A stretch of DNA of 59,808 bases from Candidatus Gastranaerophilales bacterium (lineage in GTDB: Bacteria; Cyanobacteriota; Vampirovibrionia; Gastranaerophilales; Gastranaerophilaceae): positions 1 to 59,808 of the forward strand of contig CALUTL010000012.1 of the NCBI GenBank assembly GCA_944323655.1. Reading direction: 5' to 3'. This document shows, piece after piece, positions 26,440-34,671 of the stretch. Below the pieces are notes generated by a model, which had not been told where the DNA came from, searched no databases, and saw only the letters and a list, made by a program, of their open reading frames with translations. The translations under genes and the position numbers were made by a program. The stretch's first letter is position 1. Each line of letters begins with the position of its first letter.

Positions 26440-26961
26440 CTACGCTGTTCTCAAACCTGCTTGAATAGCCCAGGTTTCAGCATTATCCATAAATAACTGT
26501 TTTGCAACGGATAAATCTTCCATTTTCGCAATTTGATTTTTGGAGATTCCGGGGTCAAACATTGAATGAAGTGCATCCGTCATTCTTTCATTAGCTCTTG
26601 AAATTGCTTGTTTTGCAGGTTCAAAAGTAATTTCAGTGTTGTTTAATTTATTCCAGTAATTTACAACATTGTCTTTGATTTTGTTTGCAAATGCTGCAAC
26701 TGATTCAATACCTGCTTTAATCTTGTTACCGATTCCAGCAATTGAACCAACTAAAGCACTTGCTTTAAGTTTGCCTGTAAAACTTACATTTTGTTTTTCG
26801 TCTTTGTTCTGATTTTCGCTTACAAAAACATCTGCGGTCAGAACATTGCCCTTGAATGATGTTTGTGCGAACGGATTTGATGATCTCGCTACTGATTTTT
26901 CGTGTTTAGTAGGATTAAAAATACGTTCGCGGATGCTTGAGATAGATAATAAATCTGCCAT
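26440..26961 (-). CDS. Hypothetical protein with two S-F-x-G-[NK] motifs
   Basis: The 173-residue protein has TSFKGNVLTADVF near residue 33 and VSFTGKLKASALV near residue 59, two copies of the short motif seen once near the N-terminus of other hypothetical proteins here. A helical domain follows (about 65-173), with one mildly hydrophobic stretch (ASALVGSIAGIGNKI). There is no classical signal peptide. It has a good ribosome site (aaagga) and leads the two-gene operon with the HEAT-like gene. The function is unknown. The motif duplication makes this the clearest representative of the family. Confidence 0.75.
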   Translation of the reverse strand: MADLLSISSIRERIFNPTKHEKSVARSSNPFAQTSFKGNVLTADVFVSENQNKDEKQNVSFTGKLKASALVGSIAGIGNKIKAGIESVAAFANKIKDNVVNYWNKLNNTEITFEPAKQAISRANERMTDALHSMFDPGISKNQIAKMEDLSVAKQLFMDNAETWAIQAGLRTA

Positions 26962-27108
26962 ATGTAGTAATCCTTTCTTTTAGTAAACTTTTCTACACTA
27001 TTAGGATACCATAGCATTTTATAATGTTATCAACCTTTTGGTGTATTATTGAAGCTTAAATTTTATACAAAAGTTGTAAAAATATTCATACATACCATGA
27101 TTTGTTTG

Positions 27109-27117
27109 TGGTAATAT
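27109..27117 (+). promoter_or_regulatory. Extended -10 promoter of mazG, leaderless
   Basis: TG-N-TAATAT (27109-27117) is an extended -10 element followed by only 6 nt before ATG 27124. There is no ribosome site. Confidence 0.5.
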
Positions 27118-27123
27118 ACAGCT

Positions 27124-27903
27124 ATGGGATATTTGGATAAACTTGTTGACCTTATAGGAGTACTCCGTTCGGAGAATGGATGTCCGTGGGACAGAGAGCA
27201 GACTCATTCGACTTTAAGACCTAATATGGTTGAAGAAGCTTATGAGGCAATTGATGCAATAAACGATAATGACATGAAGCATTTACAAGAAGAACTTGGT
27301 GATGTTTTATTGCAAGTCATCCTGCATTCACAAATCGCAAAAGAAGAAGGGGCTTTTGACATTGAAGATGTTGCAAAAGGTCTTCATGACAAAATAATCC
27401 ACCGACACCCGCATGTTTTCGGAGATGTAAAAGTCAATTCGCCGGAAGAAGCTCTTTTAAGCTGGGACAAGATTAAAAAAGAAGAAAAATCTCACAGAAA
27501 ATCCGCAATGGACGGGGTTTCTAAAGCACAATCAGCATTAATGAGCGCTCAAAAAATCAGCAAGAAGGCCGTTAAATGCGGTTTTGAATGGCCAGATGAA
27601 AATTCCCTTTACGATTGCATAAAAAGTGAATTTAAGGAGTTTAAAGAGGCGTCAGAGGCAGACGACAGAACAAATATGGAAGAAGAGATGGGCGACATTT
27701 TGTTTGCCGTCGTAAACCTTGCCAGATGGAACAAAATCGACGCTGAGCAAGCCTTAATCAAAGCAAACCAAAAATTCATGACACGTTTTCGCAAGATGGA
27801 AGAATTAGCGACTAAACCGCTTGAAGAATATAGTTTTGAAGAATACGACACACTTTGGAAATCCGCAAAACAAGCATTACAAAAGCAAAGCACCAATTGT
27901 TAA
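27124..27903 (+). CDS. mazG: Nucleoside triphosphate pyrophosphohydrolase
   Basis: MazG hydrolyses NTPs to NMP and pyrophosphate, clearing damaged or signalling nucleotides. The 259-residue protein has the duplicated MazG architecture of the E. coli type. The N-terminal copy carries CPWDREQTHSTLRPNMVEEA and the metal motif EExxE...ELGDVL near residue 57; the C-terminal copy carries EFKEASEADDRTNMEEEMGD near residue 175. It has the usual length. The gene stands alone with a leaderless-type promoter. Confidence 0.95.
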   Translation: MGYLDKLVDLIGVLRSENGCPWDREQTHSTLRPNMVEEAYEAIDAINDNDMKHLQEELGDVLLQVILHSQIAKEEGAFDIEDVAKGLHDKIIHRHPHVFGDVKVNSPEEALLSWDKIKKEEKSHRKSAMDGVSKAQSALMSAQKISKKAVKCGFEWPDENSLYDCIKSEFKEFKEASEADDRTNMEEEMGDILFAVVNLARWNKIDAEQALIKANQKFMTRFRKMEELATKPLEEYSFEEYDTLWKSAKQALQKQSTNC

Positions 27904-27988
27904 TTATTGTAAACACAATTCACACTAAAAAAGCAATTAATTCCCCAAAAAATTTTTTATATAAATATACGGAAAGAGGTTTTGAATT

Positions 27989-28192
27989 ATGAAAGAACAA
28001 GAATTAAACACATTGATGTCAGTAGTTTCAGATCCAATCAAAAATGTATATAAAATTGAATCAAGAAAAGATTTAGAAGAAATTCAGCGAATTATTCGAA
28101 TATTTAATATTGCAGATGAACAGCACAACAAACACACAATGCTGTCAATCAAAAATCTTGCGACATTCAAGCTCGTATTGAGCAACAACTAA
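27989..28192 (+). CDS. Small hypothetical protein, 67 residues
   Basis: This short helical, charged protein (MKEQELNTLMSVVSDPIKN to KLVLSNN) has a ribosome site (agagg) 12 nt before the ATG and its own strong terminator. No domain is recognised. The free-standing unit with clear signals supports a real gene. A DNA- or protein-binding helical bundle would fit, but that is a guess. Confidence 0.6.
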   Translation: MKEQELNTLMSVVSDPIKNVYKIESRKDLEEIQRIIRIFNIADEQHNKHTMLSIKNLATFKLVLSNN

Positions 28193-28218
28193 TAATTCAA
28201 AAACAAACCTTTCTGCAT

Positions 28219-28256
28219 AAAAAAGCACCGCAAATAAAAACGGTGCTTTTTATTTA
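28219..28256 (+). terminator. Terminator after the 67-residue gene
   Basis: AAAAAGCACCG-CAAATAAAAA-CGGTGCTTTTT is a perfect 11-bp stem followed by a T run. Confidence 0.9.
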
Positions 28257-28299
28257 ATTTTAAGACTTCGACCTGACTTACGTACCTTTTATTATAAGA

Positions 28300-29130
28300 T
28301 TATTTTCTTGAATATATATTTTCTATCATTTTTTGAGTTGAAACTCCGCCTTTTTCTACAGCATGACAACCACCACCAGATAATTTTAACGGTTTAAAAT
28401 TATTTGACTTTATTAGAAATGTAAATAAATCATATCCCCATTTATTAGGTCCCTTTTTGCCGTTTATATCTACTAAAAATATAGATGCTCCATTAGAGTA
28501 AGGAATTAATATTATTCCATTTTTAAAGACATAAGCAGTTCTATCATTTAGTATTGCATCTTTTCTAAAATTTCTACATCCTGCAGTTGCTGCATAAGCT
28601 TCATCATCGGTCATATCAGGATCATATACCTGTTGAACTGTATCAATCCCCTCATATTCTGGTATACAACCTTTTTCAAAAGCTTTATTTTCGCATTTTG
28701 CTATTACCTGCACATTTGATAATACATTATCCAGCAGCACCTTACATTCACTCATATTACCATTATAATTTGATGGCAAAGGACTTCCATCAGCTAGTTC
28801 ATATCTTTTACATCCACCCCTAGCATCATATTCTGCACAAACATCAGCTCCATAAGGATTTACATCCCAATAATAACACTCAGCTTTTCCGCCTAAATCA
28901 ACCTCTGATTTTAGCAATAACTGAGAAAGCATTGAATAGGCGACTTTAAACTGTTCCTGTAAAACCTTCTTTTGATAATATCCGATTATTGACGGGAAAG
29001 TCAGTGCAGCGACAATTCCAATAATCCCAATCGTTATTAAGACTTCTGCTAATGTAAATCCGGTTTCTTTCCCTTTTAAGGAGCTATTCTTGGGTGCCCC
29101 CCCCCCCTGTAATTCAATCATACTCTGCAT
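28300..29130 (-). CDS. Type IV pilin-like protein (prepilin N-terminus), with G11 tract in the coding sequence
   Basis: The 276-residue protein has a class III (type IV) prepilin signal: KGKETG|FTLAEVLITIGIIG, cleaved by the prepilin peptidase before Phe, followed by the hydrophobic spine helix (residues about 25-48). The globular part is Cys-rich (at least nine Cys) and ends GGGCHAVEKGG. It is a pseudopilin or minor pilin, exported and assembled in a pilus or secretion fibre. The start is well supported by aaggag 7 nt before ATG 29130. A run of eleven G (29097-29107) lies in codons 8-12, before the cleavage site, so one-base slippage would switch the gene off. Confidence 0.88.
   Translation of the reverse strand: MQSMIELQGGGAPKNSSLKGKETGFTLAEVLITIGIIGIVAALTFPSIIGYYQKKVLQEQFKVAYSMLSQLLLKSEVDLGGKAECYYWDVNPYGADVCAEYDARGGCKRYELADGSPLPSNYNGNMSECKVLLDNVLSNVQVIAKCENKAFEKGCIPEYEGIDTVQQVYDPDMTDDEAYAATAGCRNFRKDAILNDRTAYVFKNGIILIPYSNGASIFLVDINGKKGPNKWGYDLFTFLIKSNNFKPLKLSGGGCHAVEKGGVSTQKMIENIYSRK
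29097..29107 (-). repeat. Homopolymer tract G11 (coding strand)
   Basis: Eleven consecutive C on the plus strand, read as G in codons 8-12 of the pilin-like gene (Gln-Gly-Gly-Gly-Ala). It is the longest GC homopolymer I noticed in an otherwise AT-rich window. Confidence 0.9.
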
Positions 29131-29256
29131 TTCCAGCTCCTTATACTTTTTATGCTACTCTTTTATTATATCAATCCTTTTTATTTTTGACAAGTATTTA
29201 GATTTTATGCGCCTGTTCAGCGCGGCAAATTATTTTTTGCATCGAAACTATCATTC

Positions 29257-29796
29257 GGTGCGTCGGAACGACGCACTAAATTTATTATATAAATTTTATT
29301 TGAAGCCTCCGGCGGGTCTTACGCAGACAGCGGTCGCTTTTGTGGAAAAGCGACGCAAACCACGCCCTGAACTCCGTTCGCTAAGCATTTGTTATTGTTT
29401 CACCTTAAGCAAGCAAACTCGCTTCGCTCAAACAATGCTTGCTTTTAATGTCGTGAAACAAAACAATGCTTGCTCTCTTCGTAAAGGGCGGTTATTCAAA
29501 TAAAATTCTTTAAACTAAAAATTTGCGACGATAGCGAAGTGAGCAATAATTGCAAGCGAAAGAACAACAAAGCCGTCGTTGTCTGAGCGGAGCGAGTTTG
29601 ACGGCTTCAATCTTGAGCTTTGCAAATTATTAGCGAACGTAAGCGTGTCGATGGTTTTGAGGCACTTTTTCCATAAAAAGTGCCCCCGTCCGGAGGACTT
29701 TTTTAATATATTACTCTTTTTGCGAAAAAACAACCGCCGTCTGCACAAGACCTGCCAGAGGCTTTATAAAATTTCGGTGCGTCGGAACGACGCACC
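29257..29796 (-). repeat. Dispersed non-coding element, copy B (about 540 bp, inverted relative to copy A)
   Basis: This copy is bounded by GGTGCGTCG/CGACGCAC at 29257-29275 and GGTGCGTCG/CGACGCACC at 29776-29796. Read on the minus strand it follows copy A in order: the AAAAAGTCCTCC-like block, the GCACTTTTT hairpin, AAAACCATCGACACGCTT, the CGCTTCGCTC motifs, GATAGCGTCG-like blocks, ATTTGAATAACCGCCC, AAGCGACC and CCGCCGGAG. It has about 70 extra bp near its right end. Open frames inside it are incidental. The non-coding stretch 29131-29811 is otherwise empty. Confidence 0.75.
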
Positions 29797-29811
29797 CTAC
29801 AATTTTAAAAT

Positions 29812-30186
29812 TTAAAAAAGTGCATACAGTTCCGAACCGAACATAATAAGCCCGATTGCAACAGCGATAAAAGTTGCGAACATAACAGCACCTGCCGAAA
29901 TATCCTTAGCCATTCCGACAAGTCTTGAATACTTGTTATGAAACATTGCATCAAGTGTAAATTCAATGGCCGAATTAAGCATTTCCGCAACCACAACAAG
30001 CCCGATTGCAAGCAGAAGAATACAAAGTTTTGCAACACTCAAATCTAAAACTATACCCAAAACAATTACAAAAATAGCGACGAAAAAGTGTACTCTGATA
30101 TTATGTTCACTTTTAAAAACTATTCTTATTCCTTTTCCGGCATTTTTAAAGGTGTTGCTAACCCCTTGCGCTTTAAATCTGCTCAT
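29812..30186 (-). CDS. dgkA: Diacylglycerol/undecaprenol kinase (DgkA family)
   Basis: The 124-residue integral membrane kinase has three transmembrane helices and the family motif VVAEMLNSAIEFTLD near residue 65. The preceding N-terminal amphipathic segment (SNTFKNAGKGIRIVFKSEHN) is also typical. Gram-positive and cyanobacterial members usually phosphorylate undecaprenol, recycling the lipid carrier for wall synthesis. E. coli DgkA uses diacylglycerol. It overlaps ybeY by 14 bp, in the conserved order pgpH-ybeY-dgkA. Confidence 0.93.
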   Translation of the reverse strand: MSRFKAQGVSNTFKNAGKGIRIVFKSEHNIRVHFFVAIFVIVLGIVLDLSVAKLCILLLAIGLVVVAEMLNSAIEFTLDAMFHNKYSRLVGMAKDISAGAVMFATFIAVAIGLIMFGSELYALF

Positions 30187-30688
30187 ACTTTATCCCTATA
30201 CTTTGCAAAGCTTCAATTTGCAATGCGACAACAAAATTATAATCCTCTTCGGTCTGATGGTCAAATCCTAAAAGATGCAAAATTCCATGACTTATTAAAA
30301 ACGCAAGTTCTTCCTCATCCTGCACGCCTTTTTTAAGTGCTTCTTCCTTAATTTTATCTAAAGCTATCAATATTTCACCGAGGTTAATTTCGCCATCAAA
30401 GACGAACTTTTCATCACTGTCGGCAAAAATCGCAAATGTTATTATGTCCGCCGGATAATCCTTATGACGATATTCTCTGTTAATTTCATGAGTCTTTAAG
30501 CTGTCACAATACAAAATATCAAACGAAATTGTACCGTAATTCTGTTCAAATAGCGTAGATTTCTCATAAACCTCAGGCTTAGACAAATAATATTTCAGAA
30601 TTTTTTTTGCTAACTGGATGAATTTTTTCTCATCAAGTTCCCAATCAGGATAAATATTCTCGCTAAAAATATGAAACTTAGTTGCCAT
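30173..30688 (-). CDS. ybeY: YbeY endoribonuclease (16S rRNA maturation)
   Basis: YbeY is a zinc RNase in 16S rRNA 3'-end processing and ribosome quality control. The zinc signature HGILHLLGFDH (H-x3-H-x5-H) lies near residue 130, preceded by the strand motif NREYRHKDYPADIITFAI. I place the start at ATG 30688, since AAGGA lies 5-9 nt upstream. ATGs at 30694, 30706 and 30709 are possible but add only a basic tail. The start overlaps the end of pgpH by 11 bp. The product is 171 residues, normal for the family. Confidence 0.93.
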   Translation of the reverse strand: MATKFHIFSENIYPDWELDEKKFIQLAKKILKYYLSKPEVYEKSTLFEQNYGTISFDILYCDSLKTHEINREYRHKDYPADIITFAIFADSDEKFVFDGEINLGEILIALDKIKEEALKKGVQDEEELAFLISHGILHLLGFDHQTEEDYNFVVALQIEALQSIGIKYEQI

Positions 30689-32885
30689 TTTCATCCTTTT
30701 TATCATCATCCGAATGTTGTTCTTCTAATTTTGCGATTTTATTTTCAAGATCCTCATCCAAAGATTTAGCGGGCATTTTAATCTTATTCTTACTGAATTC
30801 CTCGACAATATTTTCCTGATACTTAATCCTGTTATGTTGCATACCTCTTAAAATTCTGCTGAATGTTGCAGCTATAACTTTTATATCATGCAGAGTTAAA
30901 GGGCTGTCCGCAAGCTGAGTATCATTAAGTCTTTCAACAATAATTTTATCTATTATATCATCAATTTCTTCGGGCGTCGGATTTTTGAGAGATCTGACCG
31001 CGGACTCAACAGCATCGGCAATCATCAAAATTGCAGTTTCTTTCATGTTAGGCTTTGGCCCGGTATAGCGGAACTGATCTTCCTTAACATTTTCAATCCC
31101 TTCTTCCTGCACCGCTTGATTGTAAAAATACTTTGCAAGCCCTTCACCATGGTGCTGCAAAATGAAATTATTTATAATTGAAGGCAGATGATATTCTTTA
31201 GCAAGCTCAACCCCGTCTTTCGGGTGTGCGGTAATAACCATTTTACTTAATCTCGGATTCAATTTTGAATGCGGGTTTTCAATTCCAAAATAAGACTGAT
31301 TCTCCACAAAAAACAGAGGACGCTTAAGTTTTCCGATATCATGATAGAAAGCGCCGACTCTTGCCAAAATCGGATTTGCCCCGATTGCCTCCGCCGCAGA
31401 TTCACATAAATTTGACACCATTAGACTGTGATGATAAGTTCCCGGAGCTTCTATTTGCAGACGTTTTAATAAAGGCTGGTTGTGATCGGCCAGTTCAGCC
31501 AGTCCGTACGGCGTAATTATCTGGAACACACTTTCAAACAAAGGCAAAGTTCCTAACACTATCATTGAGCTTATAATACCGTTTAGCAATATAAAAGAAC
31601 TGTTCTTAACTATTAAAACATTACTTACATCAATCAAACATTTTTCAAGCATGTAAATACTAAAAACAATAATCAAACCGCTTAAAGAAATTACAAACCC
31701 CGCTTTAATAAGATCAAACCTTCTGGAATAACGGATTCTGGAAATAGTAATCATTGAAATAAGCCCTAAAAGCAAGAATGTAATCAAGAACTGTGTATCA
31801 TACTGTACGCCAACAGTTAAGACCGTAAGTAAAACAGTTGAAGCCACAAAAGCGATTCTTGGATTTGTAAATATTGCAAGCAGCAAAATATAAGCAGGAA
31901 TCGGAAGCACATACGGTGAAAAACCTGTCGGCAAAACAACTGCAATCATCGCAAGCATTAGCGACAGAACAGAAGAAATCGCCATATATCTCGGCTCCAA
32001 AAAGGCTTTTTCAAAGAATTTCATATAACTCAAGAAAATCAAAGTACTTATAAACACAAGCACATAAATAGCAAGAAGCCCCTGCCAGTTAAGTTCATAA
32101 ACATTATACCCTGCCTGTCTTAAAGCATCTCTCTTAAGGCGGGTAACAGGCTCACCTTCAAATACGATTTTATCGCCTTTATGAATTGTAATTTCGTAAG
32201 GTTTTACGGAATTTTCGGCATTTTTACGCGCAATTTCAGTTGCAAACTCGTCCACCACAAGGTTCGGAACAATAACCTGCTCCAAGATTCCTTTTATAAC
32301 TGATACCTGACGTTTTGAAACATTTGAAACAATATTATTAGTAACTATTTGATCAATATTATTGCGCTCGTAATCCTTCTCCGTAATTCCGACACGCAAA
32401 ATATTCGCCAGCGTAAGATTTGCTTTGTCATACACCTCTCTTAACGCCGTATCATCGGATTTCAACAGAAAATCTATAACAAAATCTTTTCTATCCTTAT
32501 TTGAGATATCCAAAAGTATTGATAATTCATCTTTTTTTACACTTTCTTCAACCTCTTTTTTGCGAATTTGAAGAATAGAATTTTCTAACGTTTCGAGGTT
32601 GGTGCGGATAAAATCATCCTCCGCCGGAGTCAACACATAATCAACCTTTTGCGCAACTTCTTTTTTATGCTGTTCAGTTCTTTTTACATCAATTACAGTG
32701 AAAGTCTTTTGCGCTATAATATCTTTTTTGCTTATCCCGTTTTCTATAATACTTTGAAAAAAGTAATTTTGAGATGAGATAATCGCAGTCATCAAAATGG
32801 TAAACCCAAGAAAAGCTAAAACTTTCAGAGTTACCGACGCCGTGAAAAACTCTTTTACTCTTTCCAAAAAACCGTTATTTTGCAT
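30678..32885 (-). CDS. pgpH: 7TM-HD family phosphohydrolase (PgpH-type c-di-AMP phosphodiesterase)
   Basis: The 735-residue protein has an N-terminal helix (residues 18-40), an extracytoplasmic 7TMR-HDED sensor region (about 45-260), seven transmembrane helices (about 265-465) and a cytoplasmic HD domain. HD metal ligands lie in PGTYHHSLMVSNLCESAAEAI and FYHDIGKLKRP, with HPKDGVELA and LQHHGEGL further on. PgpH of Listeria cleaves c-di-AMP to pApA. A c-di-AMP cyclase gene (cdaA) lies at 37985, so synthesis and turnover are in the same neighbourhood. It heads the operon pgpH-ybeY-dgkA. Confidence 0.9.
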   Translation of the reverse strand: MQNNGFLERVKEFFTASVTLKVLAFLGFTILMTAIISSQNYFFQSIIENGISKKDIIAQKTFTVIDVKRTEQHKKEVAQKVDYVLTPAEDDFIRTNLETLENSILQIRKKEVEESVKKDELSILLDISNKDRKDFVIDFLLKSDDTALREVYDKANLTLANILRVGITEKDYERNNIDQIVTNNIVSNVSKRQVSVIKGILEQVIVPNLVVDEFATEIARKNAENSVKPYEITIHKGDKIVFEGEPVTRLKRDALRQAGYNVYELNWQGLLAIYVLVFISTLIFLSYMKFFEKAFLEPRYMAISSVLSLMLAMIAVVLPTGFSPYVLPIPAYILLLAIFTNPRIAFVASTVLLTVLTVGVQYDTQFLITFLLLGLISMITISRIRYSRRFDLIKAGFVISLSGLIIVFSIYMLEKCLIDVSNVLIVKNSSFILLNGIISSMIVLGTLPLFESVFQIITPYGLAELADHNQPLLKRLQIEAPGTYHHSLMVSNLCESAAEAIGANPILARVGAFYHDIGKLKRPLFFVENQSYFGIENPHSKLNPRLSKMVITAHPKDGVELAKEYHLPSIINNFILQHHGEGLAKYFYNQAVQEEGIENVKEDQFRYTGPKPNMKETAILMIADAVESAVRSLKNPTPEEIDDIIDKIIVERLNDTQLADSPLTLHDIKVIAATFSRILRGMQHNRIKYQENIVEEFSKNKIKMPAKSLDEDLENKIAKLEEQHSDDDKKDENGN

Positions 32886-33246
32886 TTGTTTTCAAACCTC
32901 ATCTAAATAAATTCAATCTATTGTGTATTATTTTGCAAACTTTTGCAAGTATATAAATCAGAAAATATTTTTATTATATAATTAAACCATAAAAATGACA
33001 ATTTTAATAGAAATTGCGTTATTAAACGGCAACTTTGAGACGGGATATAAAAAGCACCCTAACCTCCTGATTTTTTTATAAAACGTTTCCCGCCCTTTTA
33101 ATTAAGTGTCTAAAACACAACAATGGAGTGAAAGACAGGCTTGTTCAGTTTATCTTCACAAATCTTAATAAACGCATAAAAAATAGCAATTTTTATTATT
33201 TTTGAAACTATATATATATGGAAGGTTTCATCGTTGGTGAAGTGGC
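32886..33246. other. Intergenic region between pgpH and the membrane protein pair
   Basis: These 361 bp separate divergent genes. I see an imperfect inverted repeat TATAAAAA ... TTTTTATA around 33046-33082 flanked by GGGA/TCCC. There is no credible gene, tRNA or terminator. No convincing ribosome site precedes ATG 33247. Confidence 0.5.
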
Positions 33247-34671
33247 ATGAAAGTAGAACCGATAAAACATAATATGCAAAATGTGTCTGCAAAAGGACTG
33301 CAAAGATCAGCAAAACCGAGCTTTACATCAGGATCTGCTTCTAAAATTTATAATGCAGCATCAGACATAAATATGGCAGAAGAAATAAAAGAATTTATGC
33401 CTTCCGCAGTCAAGGGGATGAAAAGACTAAGCGACAACATGGGCGAAGTCCAGAACATTATCATAAATGCATTAGGCACAGGGTTAGTCGCACCTATCTT
33501 TATAAAATGGAACCCGCTTTCAAAAACAGATGAAGACACAAGAACATATTCAGCTTGGAGGCAGCCTGTATCCGCATTTTTGGCTGTTGCAACCCAAGTC
33601 GGGGTTACAATTCCATTCAACAAAATGATTGAACACCGCGCAAATATCGGATTTTACGACGAACAATATAATAAAACACTTTTCCAGGACGAAAAATTCA
33701 TTGCGAAACGCCTGAAAAAGCTCTATCCTTACGCAACGAAAAAGCAGATTGCCGAAATGACACAGGAAAAAATGGCTGAACAAAGACAAAATCTTATCAA
33801 AATGATTCAAGACAACAATGTCGTAATGAGCAAATCAGACGGAACACCTGTACCGCTTGCGCAAAAGAAATATAAAGAACTTGCGGAAAGTGTTTTACAG
33901 AAAAAAATAGATTTTGAACAAAGCGAACTTAACAAATGCAATAATGTTACAATCCCGAAGAAAATCAAACGAGGTGAATATTACAGAACTCACGCAGATG
34001 AAGCTACAAAAATATTTACCGAATTAAACAATAAACTTAAAAATACAAATGATCCGAATGTTATAAGAAAACAAGTTAAACAACTAATAAAACAACACAA
34101 AAACGGGGATAAAGAATTACTGACAATATTTGACGAAATTTTACAAAGACGAGGCAATAAAGATTCTGAACTTAAAGTTGCAATACAGGCAAAATTGGAA
34201 GATGTCCTAAGAGATATTGAATTCCACACAAAATTCAAATCCGCAGAAGAACTAAAACAAGGGGTAATTGATTTTGAAACAAAATCCCGCATCAACCCGC
34301 TAAACGAATCTTTAAATGCACTTAAAGAAATGAAAAAAATGATTTCCGAAAACAAAACCGTCGGAGAAATAGAAGCTTATCTTGCAAAGGCAATAAACGG
34401 CAAAGAAGAACACCGATTATTCAAATTTAAATTATCAAAAGACATCGCTAAAAAAATGGGAGACATCGTAAAGAATAACCTTAAAGCACACAAGCAGATA
34501 ACAGGTTTGATTGTATCATTCCTAATGCTTCCGATATCCTGCTCACTTTTGAACTGGTGTTACCCGAGGTTTATGGACGCAGTATTCCCGAATCTGTCAA
34601 GCAAAAAGCATCCTAAAGAAATTAAAGACCTTGTAAATAAAGCCAACAACAAGCAGGAGGTGAAATCATGA
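33247..34671 (+). CDS. Membrane-associated hypothetical protein with N-terminal PSFTSG motif
   Basis: The 474-residue protein has KPSFTSGSASK near residue 23, matching the recurring short motif. A hydrophobic region near residues 72-130 follows (GTGLVAPIFIKWNP; RQPVSAFLAVATQVGVTI), then a long charged helical middle (140-415) and a final transmembrane helix (about 420-440, GLIVSFLMLPISCSLLNW). There is no signal peptide. It overlaps the next gene by 4 bp (ATGA), so the two are translationally coupled. Segment order suggests the two proteins are distant paralogues. The function is unknown; a membrane-anchored scaffold is a guess. Confidence 0.75.
   Translation: MKVEPIKHNMQNVSAKGLQRSAKPSFTSGSASKIYNAASDINMAEEIKEFMPSAVKGMKRLSDNMGEVQNIIINALGTGLVAPIFIKWNPLSKTDEDTRTYSAWRQPVSAFLAVATQVGVTIPFNKMIEHRANIGFYDEQYNKTLFQDEKFIAKRLKKLYPYATKKQIAEMTQEKMAEQRQNLIKMIQDNNVVMSKSDGTPVPLAQKKYKELAESVLQKKIDFEQSELNKCNNVTIPKKIKRGEYYRTHADEATKIFTELNNKLKNTNDPNVIRKQVKQLIKQHKNGDKELLTIFDEILQRRGNKDSELKVAIQAKLEDVLRDIEFHTKFKSAEELKQGVIDFETKSRINPLNESLNALKEMKKMISENKTVGEIEAYLAKAINGKEEHRLFKFKLSKDIAKKMGDIVKNNLKAHKQITGLIVSFLMLPISCSLLNWCYPRFMDAVFPNLSSKKHPKEIKDLVNKANNKQEVKS

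Noticed and set aside
29515-29815. Open frames in both strands of element copy B
   Set aside because: They are created by the AT/CG block composition of the element; none has a ribosome site or domain, and the frames are not kept in copy A.
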